Positions 10,801-21,682 of a DNA stretch of 64,000 nucleotides are shown here, piece by piece. Below the pieces are notes generated by a model. It worked only from the letters and a program-made list of their open reading frames with translations, was not told the DNA's origin and did not search any database. Position numbers and translations under genes: made by a program. Source of the stretch: Micromussa lordhowensis (taxonomy: Eukaryota > Cnidaria > Anthozoa > Scleractinia > Lobophylliidae); contig OZ026599.1 of NCBI GenBank assembly GCA_964020085.1, positions 25,332,734-25,396,733 on the forward strand. Reading direction: 5' to 3'. Numbering within the stretch: position 1 is the stretch's first letter; each line of letters opens with the position of its first letter.

Positions 10801-13800
10801 TTACGATAACTGCAGAAATTCTCGCGCGCTCATTGGCTATTTTTATCGTCAATATGCGGACAGACACATGAATTTGAAATTCGTGCGACGCGTCAGCGAG
10901 CAAGAGTGGGCAATTCATGTTTGTTATCGTAAAAAACAAATTGATGTCAGTTTTTAATGAGTCTGTCCTGTTATTGACAATGAGCTACTTTGACAATGTG
11001 ATGACGAAATTTATGATCAATAACAGGACAGACGCATGAAAAACTGACGTCAATTTGTTAATTGTTTAATTTGCCAGAAGGAATCAGTTTATATTAGAGT
11101 AAGGACATAACCAAATTTTATTTCTTGTGTGTATTTTCTTTTGTCACAGGGAACTCAGCAGCAATGATGAGCAAGTTCAGTTATGCGTTGAAGATTATTT
11201 GGAAGTGTTAACATCGATTCTCTCTGAGAAAAGGTGAATGTTGCACAAGGCTATTCGGTCTACCATTGGGGTTAAGTACCTTTTAGCGGTTAAAATTTAT
11301 AATTTGGTACTGCTTAGGGTATTTAAATTAAAAATGACTGCTGTTGAGGTTTTTCTGGTACTTTCTAAGATTGCTTAGCGGAAACTAAAACAATACATCA
11401 CAACAACAAACAAAATAAGAACTGCAATTTGTTTTCTGTAACACCGTGAGATATAATCTATGAAGTGTTTTTTCTTGTGCGTGATTGGCCTGAGCATGTC
11501 ATATTATGCAGCCAAAACTGAGGAATATTTAGTAAATAAACCCCTTCAGGCGGCTGGTATGTCGGCTGATAATGCCCGGGACTGAGAGATTGTCCGAGAA
11601 ATGAATATTTGGCCGAGACGCGAAGCTTCGAGAGCAAATGTGAAATTTTGAGGACAATGTCTCAACCAAGGGCATTATCAGCCGACACACCAGCAAGCAA
11701 GAAAGGGGTTTGTTTATTTTATAACCCTCCCATTAATTTTCATTTCGCGCGTAACCTGCTCGTAAAAAGCCACTGTTGATGTGATGGTGAATGCGCGTGA
11801 TTGACGATAGCAAGTACATTTAATTGGTTTAATTAACTTTATTTCCACTGTGATTGGACCAAAACCTTGATAAACTATCATGTGAATAAACCCTCGCAAC
11901 GCCCCTTAGATCAAACCTTGAAAACTCGGCGCTTTTTAGGTTATACTCGTTCGTTCTTATTTTGTTGACTTGTTGCATTTTCCGGAAAAGAATTTGCGAC
12001 CAGCTTTTTATTGTCAATATCACCAGACTCTAACGAAACGAGTTTTTTCCCTGTAAAATAATGAAGATGAAAAGTCGAAACTTCTTTCACGCTGTCTTTG
12101 TTTCTTTTCGACGGAGCTAATCGGAGGACAAATATCGACGCACGCGGGTTTATTGCGTGATAACTGTCCGGTGACGTAAAGTAGCCAATAAAATCACGCG
12201 AAAATTAATGGGTGGGTTATAACAGATGATATTCCCCAAGTGATATTCCCCAATTTTGAAAGTTTGCGTTTTACGTTCACACGTTCAGTTTTCATCCCAA
12301 CTAAATATTTTGAACGAACTAGCAATAAGAATCATTTTAAAGACATCCCGACCTACATGTATCCAATCGAACGATTCGGCAATCGAACCCAATCGGACAC
12401 CAATCGTTCGATTGCCGAACTCAATCGAACATAATCGAACTCACAATAAAATTTTGCCAATCGAACACAATCGAACGTTCGATTGCCGAACGATTGGTAA
12501 TCGAACCCAATCGAACGTACGATTACCGAACGATTGGTATAATCGAACGTTCGATTAACGAACGCCGCATCGCATGATAGGCACGTTGTATTGGAAAATT
12601 CCGAAGGTGAAAGTGAAATCACCGCTAACTCCCTTCCCTTTTTACGCGGCTTTTGCTGAGCACTGAAACCCAGGACTGAAATGTCTGAAATGTCAAACAC
12701 GGAGGAGAGGGAGGACACTGCATGTATTGAAATTACATGCAGTGTAAAAGGTTACCAAGAATGTAATTTTACTGTTGATGTGGGACAAGAATTCTTTATC
12801 TTTAAGAAGATTGGCTCTAAGGGAAGAGCATTCAAGGTTACCCAACACTGTTGAGAAGCATTTCCTTTTAACAGTCACAGTACCTTAACTGTCATCGAAA
12901 TTGCCTTTTATTTGTTTTGTTTTGTTCGAACATTGACATTCTTGCAGTATGATGTTCAGTTCCTGGTTATTCAATAAAAGCTGACAATGATTATATTCCA
13001 CCTGTTTTACTCAGTTTGAGGCGTCAAGGGACAATTGCATTGGATTAGTTCGATTTTGTTCGATTATATTGGTTCGATTGGTTCGAAAATCGAACTCACA
13101 GCAAAATAGGTGTTCGATTTTCTTCGATTGCCGAACCCAATCGAACGACTGGAGTTCGATTGGATTCGATTGGTTTTTTGTTGGGTTTTGTTCGATTGGA
13201 TAGGTCGGGAGACATTAAAGAGTTTGAAAAGAGATCTCCCTCAAAGAGCGGCCTTATGTAAGAATATTTGAAGGAGAATAACTCAATTGGTCGTGAAAAT
13301 ATGTTTGGATATTTGTCCTCGACATGTTTTGTTTCTCGAAACTCACAGTATTCTTTGAGCTTCGCTCTCACAAAACAGTTCGCTTCTAGAGAACATATAA
13401 CGTCTGTGGACAAATATCTGTGCATATTTCTTAGCCCGAATAGTGGTTAGTTTAGTAACTCTTCTTTTAAGTTGGACTGGACTTCAATCTCTGCTTGGCC
13501 ATTACAGCAACAAGTCTGTAAGCCAGTGATTAACTCAATGTTCAATTTAATTTCAATATCCAGGTTCCTGAGTAGTTATGACTCGAGATTCAGCATAACA
13601 GAAGACTTGAACACAATCCAGCAGTCTGTAGCGAGTGTGGATGACACAAGGGTGGACTATATTTTGGCTGCTGTCGACAGCGCTAGAAAAGCGTTTCCTT
13701 GTCATTTAGCTCAGAGAAAGAATGACCATCAGCAAGGGGGTGGTCTAAATGTTATTCCTAGTAGCAGTGATGCTGATAATCATGTGAACAGTCGTGTGCA

Positions 13801-16016
13801 CAGACGCACAGAAGAACACAATTCAGATGTAAATGGATTTGTGGAAGATAAGGTGAGAAGAAATTTCTCACACACTTGTCAAACATACCTGTAGTTTAAC
13901 CTCATAGGGCCCGGGTGTTTGGTGTCTTATGTGGTTGAGTTTGTTGTTGGTTCTCACCTTGCTCCGAGGGTTTTTCTCCGGTACCCCGGTTTTCCTCCCC
14001 CTTGTAAAACCAACATTACCGACATCAGGACAGACGCCCCACATAAAAATCAGCTAAGGCTGATGTGGCTTTCTAAATAATATATAGATTTAGCCAAGCC
14101 TAAAAGCGGAGCTCCTGGGTCGGGATGCTCAAAGCCCGATTAAGCTAACCCAGGATAAGCGAGAATTTTGATTTGAGTTTTGCAACTTTTCGGTGAGGTT
14201 TTCTTTTTATAGTGTTTGGCCTTCTGTTTTGATTTTGAATAAACTCAAATTACACCAAGAGCCCATGACCCAAAAGCAGTCAAGAAAATTTTATCCTTTG
14301 GTTAACTTTTAATCCCGGGTAAGCGTTAACCGACTTTCGAACAACACAGCCCTGATGTGGTCACGTGATACTGGTCAGCGGATACCTCGTTTTGACAAGT
14401 GTCAATTGACTGCATGACGTGGTATTAGCTGGAGCATGGCCGCCATCTTGCGCGACGACGTCCTTGTCGTTGGGCGTACGCAACCTACGCACCTGTGATC
14501 CATGGTTCTATTGCTATGCATGCACGTGGTTCTGTTCCTATAGTTATGGTGCTCCGCTATAATTATAATTTATTTTTGTTTATAACATAGATAGGACCCT
14601 ACGTGCGCTCCGATTGGTCAAAACCCATGTTTTATCAGAGTATAGAACATAGAAAAAGCGTGTTTTATTGTTTTGCGCGCGTAGAATCTATATCATAAAG
14701 CAAATGAAGAAGCCTAATCCGTGTATTACACTGTGGTAAAGTACTCCGGACGTTTGAGAACACTCGAGAAATGTTTTTTCTCTCGAGGTATCAAATGCCC
14801 GTCGTGTTTTATCACAGTGTAATACACGGCTTAGGCTTCTTTATTCAGTATTAATTGTTTATTGTAGAACGAGGAAGCAACATCCAAAACTGTGAACGAA
14901 GTGGAGTTGTTTTCCATGGTAACACACGTTCAAGATCTTCTACCAGGCCTGGGGGATGGGTTTGTTATCCTGTGTTTGGAGGAAATGAACTACGATGTTG
15001 AACAAGTTATTAACCTACTACTGGAAGACAACCTTCCACTTTCCCTTCAAACCGCAAACAGAGACTTGTCCAAAGAAGAGTTACTGAAAGACAGAAAACA
15101 GCCCGAGACAACTGTCCTTGAGCAAAGGCATTCGGTGTTTGATAAAGACGAATTTGACGTTTTCTCAGGAAACACAGTCGATGTGACAAAAGTTCAAAAA
15201 GGAAAACGTCGCGACAGAGCAAATCTTAAGAACTTGTTATCTGATAAGAGTCACATCACGGAATCGGTGAAGGAGCGGTATTCTGCTTACGATGTGTTCA
15301 ACAGACACGTGCGTGTCGCTAACTTGTATGACGATGAGTACGATGATACGTATGATTCTCATAACGTGGGCGCGCAAGATGCTGACTCGGCAGATGAGCT
15401 GACAATACGAAGGTGGGTGGTAGTGTGAGTAGGTGATGGATCGTAAATTTGGGATGTAAAGTTAAGGGGGAAATAAGCCAAGGTCAGGTCGGGGGACAGT
15501 GTTGCAAAAACAGTATCTCAGAATTGTTTCGTTTGCGCGCAAAGGGGACACATTTGCCGCCGAAATAACCGTTTCTCGGTAAACGGAAACAATGTGGCTG
15601 CGACAATATACAAGACATAAAATGATGATATCTTGATTTCTATTTGTAGACCATTTACTATTCCACGAGTTCTGGGCGGCTCTCCAGTACCATCAGATGA
15701 CGAAGATGAAGAGAGTGACGAGGATAGTTCATCAGAAGAAGGGAAAACGAAAACAGAGGAACCAGAAGTAGACAAAGCTCTTATTAATCGAAGACAACGC
15801 GGTAGAGGAGTACAGAAGAAAGAGGAGAAGGAGGGTGAAGTCGCGACAGGGGGGCAAAAGGGTGGAGCCAAAGGGCGTGGCAGGGGTGTAAGTGCCGCTG
15901 AACAGAGAAACAGAGCCCACAATGAGCGCAATAAAGGAATGAGGGCCAATCACAATCGCAAGGCGGGAGCTGAAAGGAAGAGAGCGAAAGGCATGGGAAT
16001 GCTGTCACATCGGTGA
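4868..16016 (+). CDS. ASCC2: Activating signal cointegrator 1 complex subunit 2 (complete gene)
   Basis: ASCC2 partners ASCC3 helicase. Its CUE domain binds K63-linked ubiquitin, recruiting the complex to alkylation damage (with ALKBH3) and to ubiquitinated collided ribosomes (established knowledge). Coding exons: 4868-4882, 5905-6006, 6563-6739, 6989-7047, 7243-7354, 8792-8955, 9723-10157, 11150-11233, 13564-13852, 14868-15412, 15650-16016; about 782 aa (human 757). All joins keep frame. Landmarks: VQFVPYTPPP (~48-57), WLLSLPHNRFWCQ (~86-98), VIFDETLQQCLDSYLR (~99-114), LRMSTHKESK, GEILYENFLFDIPK. The CUE domain is about residues 493-535, with LLPGLGDGF at 503-511. EYDDTYD and the acidic run SDDEDEESDED follow, then a basic RG-rich tail ending in RANHNRKAGAERKRAKGM. 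The exon 2 donor is non-consensus (GTTTAA at 6007; an alternative GTTGAA lies upstream), so residues 25-39 are uncertain. Exons 6-11 recur downstream. Confidence 0.93.
10190..10660 (+). mobile_element. tRNA-derived SINE cluster in ASCC2 intron 7 (copy 1 only)
   Basis: A tRNA-like head with box A (tagctcagttggtagag) and box B (gggttcgaatcc) lies at about 10505-10575. It is followed by a short hairpin (gcctgaa...ttcaggc) and a tail ending in tcatatctttgtat. A partial second copy of the same tail precedes it at about 10320-10400. The equivalent intron in the downstream copy lacks all of this, so it inserted after the copies separated, or in one haplotype only. It landed in an older SINE fragment (10665-10740). 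Confidence 0.75.
10797..11063. mobile_element. MITE-like insertion in ASCC2 intron 7 (copy 1 only)
   Basis: The segment is absent at the matching site in the second copy (near 24213). It contains two inverted halves around taacaggacagac and its complement, typical of a short non-autonomous DNA element. Superfamily was not assigned. Confidence 0.6.
11721..12220. mobile_element. TIR element in ASCC2 intron 8 (copy 1)
   Basis: It begins ataaccctcccattaatttt and ends with a near reverse complement (aaaattaatgggtgggttat). The matching element in copy 2 lies at 24872-25258 and lacks an internal block of about 110 bp. No coding capacity was seen. Confidence 0.7.
12347..13209 (+). mobile_element. 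863-bp inverted-repeat element with aatcgaac subrepeats (copy 1)
   Basis: The ends are inverted (CCCGACCTA..ATCCAATCGAAC and its complement) and the element is flanked by the direct repeat agacat (12341-12346 and 13210-13215), a 6-bp target-site duplication. Both terminal regions (12360-12570 and 13045-13200) are dense arrays of the octamer aatcgaac/gttcgatt in both orientations. The centre holds a 57-codon plus-strand reading frame. It is present at equal length in the second copy, so it predates the duplication. Confidence 0.75.
12681..12854 (+). CDS. Small ORF inside the 863-bp element (57 aa, unknown)
   Basis: ATG 12681 to TGA 12854. It has an acidic start (MSEMSNTEERED), then ACIEITCSVKGYQECNFTV, a GQEFFIFKKIGSKGRAFKV segment, and ends in QHC. 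I do not recognise it with confidence. The CSVKGY opening faintly recalls the start of HIRAN-like segments in cnidarian mobile-element proteins, but this is weak. The frame is also open in copy 2 (25718-25891, one V/M change), which may be only recent common ancestry. It may be a truncated first exon of an autonomous relative. Confidence 0.35.
   Translation: MSEMSNTEEREDTACIEITCSVKGYQECNFTVDVGQEFFIFKKIGSKGRAFKVTQHC
14707..14842. mobile_element. Palindromic MITE in ASCC2 intron 9 (copy 1)
   Basis: Long inverted arms: aagaagcctaatccgtgtat at the left and its complement (atacacggcttaggcttctt) at the right, separated by a ctcgag-centred inner hairpin. The equivalent in copy 2 lies at about 27744-27903 and carries a short tatg microsatellite. 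Confidence 0.7.
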
Positions 16017-16640
16017 CACTGTTGTCTTCGTCTTGTCTTATGGAAGAGACTGCACCTTTCAAGGCAAAACCTTTTCCAGAAAACTTATAGTTTGAACGAT
16101 AGTATCCTTGTGATTAGGTATAGACCTTTTTCCCGTAAAGTATTCAAATCAGGGAAATCTTCAAGATAAGCGTCAAGATAATATACGTGAAATTCAAATC
16201 AATTTTTGCTAAACCTCGAAGATGGTGGAGCGCGAAGCGGAAAAGCGCGGGGAAAATGTACGATCTAATTTATGGCACTTACTCTAGCTAGGAAGACACA
16301 AGATGACGTTTTCATGTGAGCGAATGAGACGTCCTTTGCAAAATTGTAATTCAAGAGAATCCTATTTGTAAATTAAGCTTTGTTGACAACAAAATGATAG
16401 TAGTCGAGCGTTATTAACGGATTTTTGTTGTCAAAAAGCAAACAAATTAACAACGGCAACTGAAAAGTGAGTCTGAAATCTGAGAGTCTGCAACAAGATG
16501 GGTGTTAAATATTCAATATTAGTATAAATCTACAAGTGTTCTATCACGAATGCCGTTTCCTGATTGCCTACGCTACTCACTCTACATTCTGTTGTAGATA
16601 GTGCACGAGTAGCGTAGCAGAGTGCGTTTGTTAACAAACT

Positions 16641-16787
16641 GGCCCCAGTTGTTCGAAAGGTGGATGATACTATCCACCGGATAAATCACTATCCAGTGGA
16701 TAGCGTGGTTTGTTTTGTTAACACTTATCCACTGGATAGTGATTTATCCAGTGGATAGCGTTATCTAGCCTTTGAACAACTGGGGCC
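16641..16787. mobile_element. Palindromic MITE (ggccccagttgttc ends), copy 1 only
   Basis: The ends ggccccagttgttc and gaacaactggggcc are exact complements, and the interior repeats the motif tatccactggataaatca in both orientations. The site is empty in the second copy (about 30013), which fixes the insertion boundaries to within two or three bases. Confidence 0.8.
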
Positions 16788-17270
16788 TGGTGTCCACTTC
16801 ATTTGTGTTTTCGAAAGGTCTGTGAAGAGGATTTAGTTAAAGTTTTGAACGACTGGTAGATTTACACTAAAACAATGAGATTATTCGCTCTCGATTTCTT
16901 TGCGTGATAGAAATCAAGAGCGAATAACCTTGTTCTGGAATGGCAGCAAGTAAATGAATATGGATGCTATTGAGAATCACGATATAAAGTTCTTTGAACC
17001 CTTAAAGATGATTGCCATTCCGTACTGCGCAGTCTCGGCACCCTAATGTTTATAAACATTTAAATATAATTTCTCACTCGATGGAATGCGAATTCGTTAC
17101 GAACCACATACCTCATCTTTGAGGCCTTTCAAATTCTTTTTCCAACAGCGTCATTGATTTTTACTGCTGCGAAGTTGTTTCATCAAGTTTTCTGATATGA
17201 GAGAGAACGAAGCATAAAGCTTCGACCGCTTCGCATCCATAATGGCAGTTGAATTTACATCATGTAAGTA

Positions 17271-18382
17271 TATGCTCGTCGGAATGTGACAAAATATCAA
17301 GTTTACCAGTTTTTCATGTCAACGAAAAATTTACACATCAAGTCATTTACTTTTACACCAAGTCGTCTATTTTTTATGTCAAGGTGAAAATTTATACATC
17401 AATTGTATTAGATTGTTATCAATTGCCAATTTTTTAACGAAAGTACATATTTGTACATCAAGTTACTTGCTTTGATATCAAGTTTCCTATATTTGTATCG
17501 AATACAATTTTTCCCTTGCCTTCACAACTTCGTCGAACGAATAAAAAATATATGTCAAGTTTACAGATTCATAAATCAAGAAGGCCTGGTGATGACCCGG
17601 TTAAAAGAGCTCGGGCGGTCTGGAAACTATGTGCTTTAACAATCAACATGGCCGCGGCTATGAATTTCTTCATTCCCAACGTGGAGGAATTTTTTGAAAC
17701 TATTTTGGACCACTTCTGGAACGCGCTGTTGATCTTTGCCTTGAAAAAACGTTTGGATAATTTCGTTGTCTGGAGGGCTGTCGGGAGCGGTAATTTGTAT
17801 AGCCATAGTTGTTGTTTGGATTGAATTCTGCAGCAACATTCTGGGCTACACGAGTGCTATTTGAACTTAGTGGTGCTTCTCGACTTCGAGGAAGCATGAA
17901 CCGTTGATTAAGTTCTTCGTTGGTACTGTTTGCTCTATTTGGAACCGAAACAGAAGCACTTTGAGTGTTAGCTCCGCCATTACCGGTTTCAGTTCTGTTT
18001 ACATTGTGAATTATCCTACGTACAAGTTCCTCTAGATTCTCACTTCTTTCCGCCGCCATTGTTTTCCCGCCAATACATGTGGATCAGGCATGCGAGCAGG
18101 AAGCTACTCACCAGGCCTTCTTGATTTATAAACTTGGCGAACTTGGCATGAAAATGTTTGCAACAGAAACATTGAAATATCTTCTTTCGCTTTGATGTAC
18201 AAATATGTACTTGAGATTAAAAATTGAAAATTGATGACAATCTAATAAACTTGATGTGTAAATTTTCACCCTGACATAAAAATTAGACAACTTGATATTA
18301 AAGTAAATGACTTGATGTGTAAATTTTTCGTTGACATGAAAAACTGGTAAACTTGATATTTTGTCACATTTGGACGAGCATA
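17271..18382 (-). mobile_element. 1.1-kb foldback-type transposon with 6-bp TSD
   Basis: Long terminal inverted repeats of about 190 bp (17271-17461 and 18192-18382, about 90% identical by eye) start TATGCTCGTC. They are flanked by taagta at 17265-17270 and 18383-18388. The empty site catgtaagtagctgcg at about 30482 in the second copy confirms a 6-bp target duplication. The inverted repeats contain many atcaagt/acatcaa subrepeats, possible transposase-binding sites. The interior holds a minus-strand ORF of 119 codons. Confidence 0.85.
17700..18059 (-). CDS. Unknown ORF inside the foldback element (119 aa)
   Basis: Starts MAAERSENLEELVRRIIHNV, continues with an Asn/Ser-rich middle, and ends in an Arg/Ser-rich tract (YRSRQPSRQ, RSTARSRSGPK). 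No catalytic transposase motif (DDE or similar) is visible. An overlapping minus frame (17636-17839) is also open, so the original protein may have been spliced or frameshifted. I do not recognise the family. It is probably a truncated piece of a larger mobile-element protein. Confidence 0.35.
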   Translation of the reverse strand: MAAERSENLEELVRRIIHNVNRTETGNGGANTQSASVSVPNRANSTNEELNQRFMLPRSREAPLSSNSTRVAQNVAAEFNPNNNYGYTNYRSRQPSRQRNYPNVFSRQRSTARSRSGPK

Positions 18383-19319
18383 TAAGTAGCTGCGAAATGT
18401 TTACATTTTGTGATGTCTTGCATGATACAAAACAAAAAACGCAAACAAACTCTCGAGATTGCAGTACGGACTGGAAATCATCTTTAATATTGTCAAGCAT
18501 TGAAGTGATATAAACATTTTTTACCCCAGCGAACGCTGTTGAGTGTTGAGTTGGTTAAATAAAGTGTAACTGGCATCGTAAAGATGTTTGGAAACATCTT
18601 TACGAAACATTGTTTGGTTTTGGCGACACAAAATGTCACAGTTGTTTTACATTAAACGTTGTGCTCAAAATTTTAACCGACTAAAGCATTTAATATTTCC
18701 ATTAAAATACATATGATACACTAATTAGATTAGTTTATAAAGGAAAAAAAAATGTTTCCTAGCATATAGTTAGTTGAAGTAATATAAACATCGAAAGTTT
18801 CATTCCACACCAGAAAACACTATTGAGTTGAATGAATAAAATGTAACCACTAGCATTATAATTTATTATAGTTTGGAAAACTGATCTCTACGAGATGATG
18901 ATTCTTTACTTTAGACAACGAAAAATGTCCCAGTTGTTGTGATCAATATATAATGCGTTTTCATCGACTAAGGCCTCGTCCACAGTACGCTGGAAGAATT
19001 TGAAAACGGAGATTTTCATTCTGAAAACACATCAAATGTTTTCCGTTAACACTAGGCCGGAGGAATTTAAAAACGCAACAATCACCGGCTATTTTGGATT
19101 TGTGTTTGAGGAAAACTCTGTCAGGGAAATCACAGCTCCGTTTCAAAATGTTTTCCGTCCACACTTAACATTGAAGGCAGTCGAGTGTAGTTGAGGGGAA
19201 TTTTGCTCCGAGTTTTTCACTCAAATTTCTGAGCATTTTCGTGCGTATTTCAGGCTCAACTGAACCAGTCACTTTGATCTGGGTATCATTGGATAGATCT
19301 TTTCCTCCTGCAGAACTGG

Positions 19320-19850
19320 AGTATAAGTACAAATGAATATATGGAAGATCATATATTTGAACTGTGGAGAAAGATATGAAGGCATGATTGATCATCGCAG
19401 TTATGCACACAACTTAAGCAGCTGTGAAATTAAGTGAAGCCTTGGAGCCAAGGCTGGCTCATAGCTGCCGGAGCTTATCCCGGTTTCTGTAGCATTAAGC
19501 GGCTAGAAGTATTCCTACTTCCCCTGGACAGGATGCTAGTCCATCGCAGGTCACTTCCCCGCAATTTGGTTAGGTTTCCCCAACAAATAGCAGGTACCCA
19601 TTTATACACCTGGGTGGAGAGAGGCACTGTGAGAGTAAAGTGTCTTGCCCAAGAACACAACACACTGTCCCCGGCCAGGGCTCGAACCCGGACCGCTCGC
19701 TCCGGAGTCGAGCGCACTAACCATGAGGCCACCGCGCCTCCCGTGAAATTATGAAATTAAAGCCTGAAAAAAATTCAGGCCTGAACGGGATTCGAACCCA
19801 TCACCTCTGCGATACCGGTGCAGTGCTCTACCAACTGAGTATATAAGTGA
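19320..19850 (-). mobile_element. tRNA-derived SINE, interrupted (copy 1)
   Basis: Minus-strand copy of the same SINE family as 10.5 kb: the tRNA-like head (gggattcgaaccc, ctctaccaactgag) is at about 19785-19845 and the tail is at 19330-19433. It is split by another SINE at 19434-19751. The uninterrupted counterpart lies at 31428-31608. Confidence 0.75.
19434..19751 (-). mobile_element. Second tRNA-derived SINE nested in the first (copy 1 only)
   Basis: The minus-strand tRNA-like head (box A region tggttagtgcgctcga, box B gggttcgagccc) lies at about 19670-19740. A conserved body follows (tgtcttgcccaagaacacaa, ggacaggatgctagtccatc). The direct repeat tgaaattaa flanks it (19425-19433 and 19752-19760), and the site is empty in the second copy at about 31517. 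Older relatives occur at 23985-24125, 10665-10740 and about 41615-41670. Confidence 0.75.
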
Positions 19851-21682
19851 TACCAAATTTGGTCAAGGTGATGACGTCAGAAGTGCAACAAAGGCCAACA
19901 CTCGTCACGGCAGGTTACGGCCTGCACGGGTGTCAATGGTTTAATGTTGTGTTCAATGTGACTGAAACACTGTCATCACAAGCATGTATCACATAAATTA
20001 GCTTAACCTCTGGATTTTTCAGCAAAAAATGGTTATACCAAAATAAATAAAACAATGTCACTGTTTTGGACGAAAATGGCAGAAAACAACCTGGAAAGTT
20101 TTCAACTTTGATGAGGTTTTAACGGTAAACGTGGGTTTATGAGAAGATTCTTCATCAGGCTCGATAAAAACGCGGAAAACGTCTTCAATTTCTTATAAAA
20201 TAGAACCAGCACTTTGCTCAAAAATTCGAAAATAATATTTTGATCCGCATGACATTTCCGAACAAATGAAGAATACTCTAAACAGGTTTAAATGATGATT
20301 GCGTCAAAATGCTGTGAGAGTTTCTTACTGTCGGGCATTTTGTATTTTTTTTTACAGACTCCCGAGCAAATAAGTCAACCTGGAAGGTTTCATTTGAACC
20401 TCATAAGAGTATTCCTCGTCTGGAAATGTCGAGCGATTCGAAAAAACTATTCTGAATAACCGTAACGCGAGCCCCAAAGTTTCACTGTGTCCGCCCCGAA
20501 AACAAGATCACGGATCCCGTCTTGGTATGTCGGAGGACATCATATCTCCCCGTTCTCTCCAGGCATATTATTAATTGTCTTCTGTAGGAAGCTTTGGCAA
20601 GAATCGGCGAAGTAATTCAGTCTAAATCCAATAGATGAATTCGGAGTCGATGGAAAACAGTTCTCTGAACCCGATCATGAACCGAGAAACAACAGTGGAA
20701 TACATGTCAATTTATCAGATAGCAAATTTTAGTGGAGTGATGCACAGCTTAACTTGAAAGCTCGAAAGCCTCTAGGCCTCTTTGCAACGAATTTATATTT
20801 TACCTACGAATTTCGGGGTACGCTAAAGTCATTTACGTTGTTTATCACTGTCAAACCATCACGAAACTGAATCTGGAACACGGCGATAAATTTGAAATAA
20901 AAATTTTCAAAATTAGCCGTCGTGGTTTACGTTCTCCAGAAAACGCAGAATTTGGCCATTTCACGTTGTTGTTTTGCAGATGACGGCACGCAAATATGTT
21001 CCAAGAATTATACCGCACGTGCGCAACCATTGTCCTGCTCATTAAATCTTTTGTTTAACGACCTTCCGTTGCCGTCGTGGGTCCACGCATATCCGGAGAT
21101 TTCTGAATCAGCAACTTTTTCTTTCCGGATACGGCTTTCGTCCACACGCATCCGGCGAATTCGGCAGCGAATCCGGATATTTTTGAGTCCGCTCTCCATG
21201 TGTGGACGGGGAAATATTTGAATCTGGAAAGAAATAGTTGCGGGTTCAAAAATATCGGGATACGTGTGGACGGGGCTTTGAACTCCCTGGTACCGCCATG
21301 TTGTGAGAAGTCGCCAAACTTGAACCTCTCAAAAGGTAGTTGTTTCGCTGTTGTACTCTCGTTCTTAGTTTGAGGGGATAATTTCTTAGTTAAGCTTATC
21401 ATTTTATACACTGTTTATACTCAGTGTGTTGCAGATAGTTTCATACTTACATACTTACAATAATTTATACAATACTTTCAGTTCTGACAAAATGTGTACA
21501 TACATAACATTACTTACAATGCAAATTCTTGTGCTATTCACAATGTGTTTGCAATACATTAATTATTTCACCCTTTTCATGATTTGCTGCTAGTTTCACA
21601 CCTATGGTATATGTATTGATAAATTAAAGTTTCCATTTAGCCTGAAACCAGCTTTTAGCCAGATGGGTGTCCAGGCATCCTG

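Larger units (their letters stand above)
17002..18486. mobile_element. MITE ending in gaaatcatcttta (copy 1, interrupted)
   Basis: The terminal inverted repeats are ttaaagatgatt..cc.ttccgtactgcgca at the left and its complement at the right. The uninterrupted copy at 30224-30589 is about 366 bp, and a diverged third copy lies in reverse at about 60493-60857. Copy 1 is split by the foldback insertion at 17271-18382, giving a clear nesting order. Confidence 0.75.
7930..21447. repeat. Segmental duplication, copy 1 (ASCC2 exons 6-11 plus 3' flank)
   Basis: Sequence from about 7930 (ASCC2 intron 5, ...cagttctgacaaaatg) to about 21447 (...gtgttgcagatagtttcata) is repeated head-to-tail from about 21470 to 33173. 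Exons and long intron tracts are nearly identical. Copy 1 is about 13.5 kb because it carries extra insertions: SINE-like 10.2-10.66 kb, a MITE at 10.80-11.06 kb, a MITE at 16.64-16.79 kb, a foldback element at 17271-18382 and a SINE at 19434-19751. Confidence 0.95.
16017..21447. other. 3' flank of ASCC2 copy 1, repeat-rich, no further gene
   Basis: After the ASCC2 stop, no exon of a known gene was recognised up to the duplication junction. The stretch holds nested mobile elements (listed separately). It also holds two blocks with repeated gtccacac motifs at about 18970-19190 and 21060-21280, which look like further old inverted-repeat elements. Confidence 0.6.

Noticed and set aside
12353..12718. 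Minus-strand 121-codon ORF (and 25390-25755)
   Set aside because: It runs through the aatcgaac octamer array, giving repetitive NRTFD/RSI peptides; a product of the repeat.
15518..15949. Long minus-strand ORFs opposite ASCC2 exons 10-11 (also 28577-29008)
   Set aside because: They mirror the acidic/basic low-complexity coding exon of ASCC2 on the other strand and have no splice or homology support.
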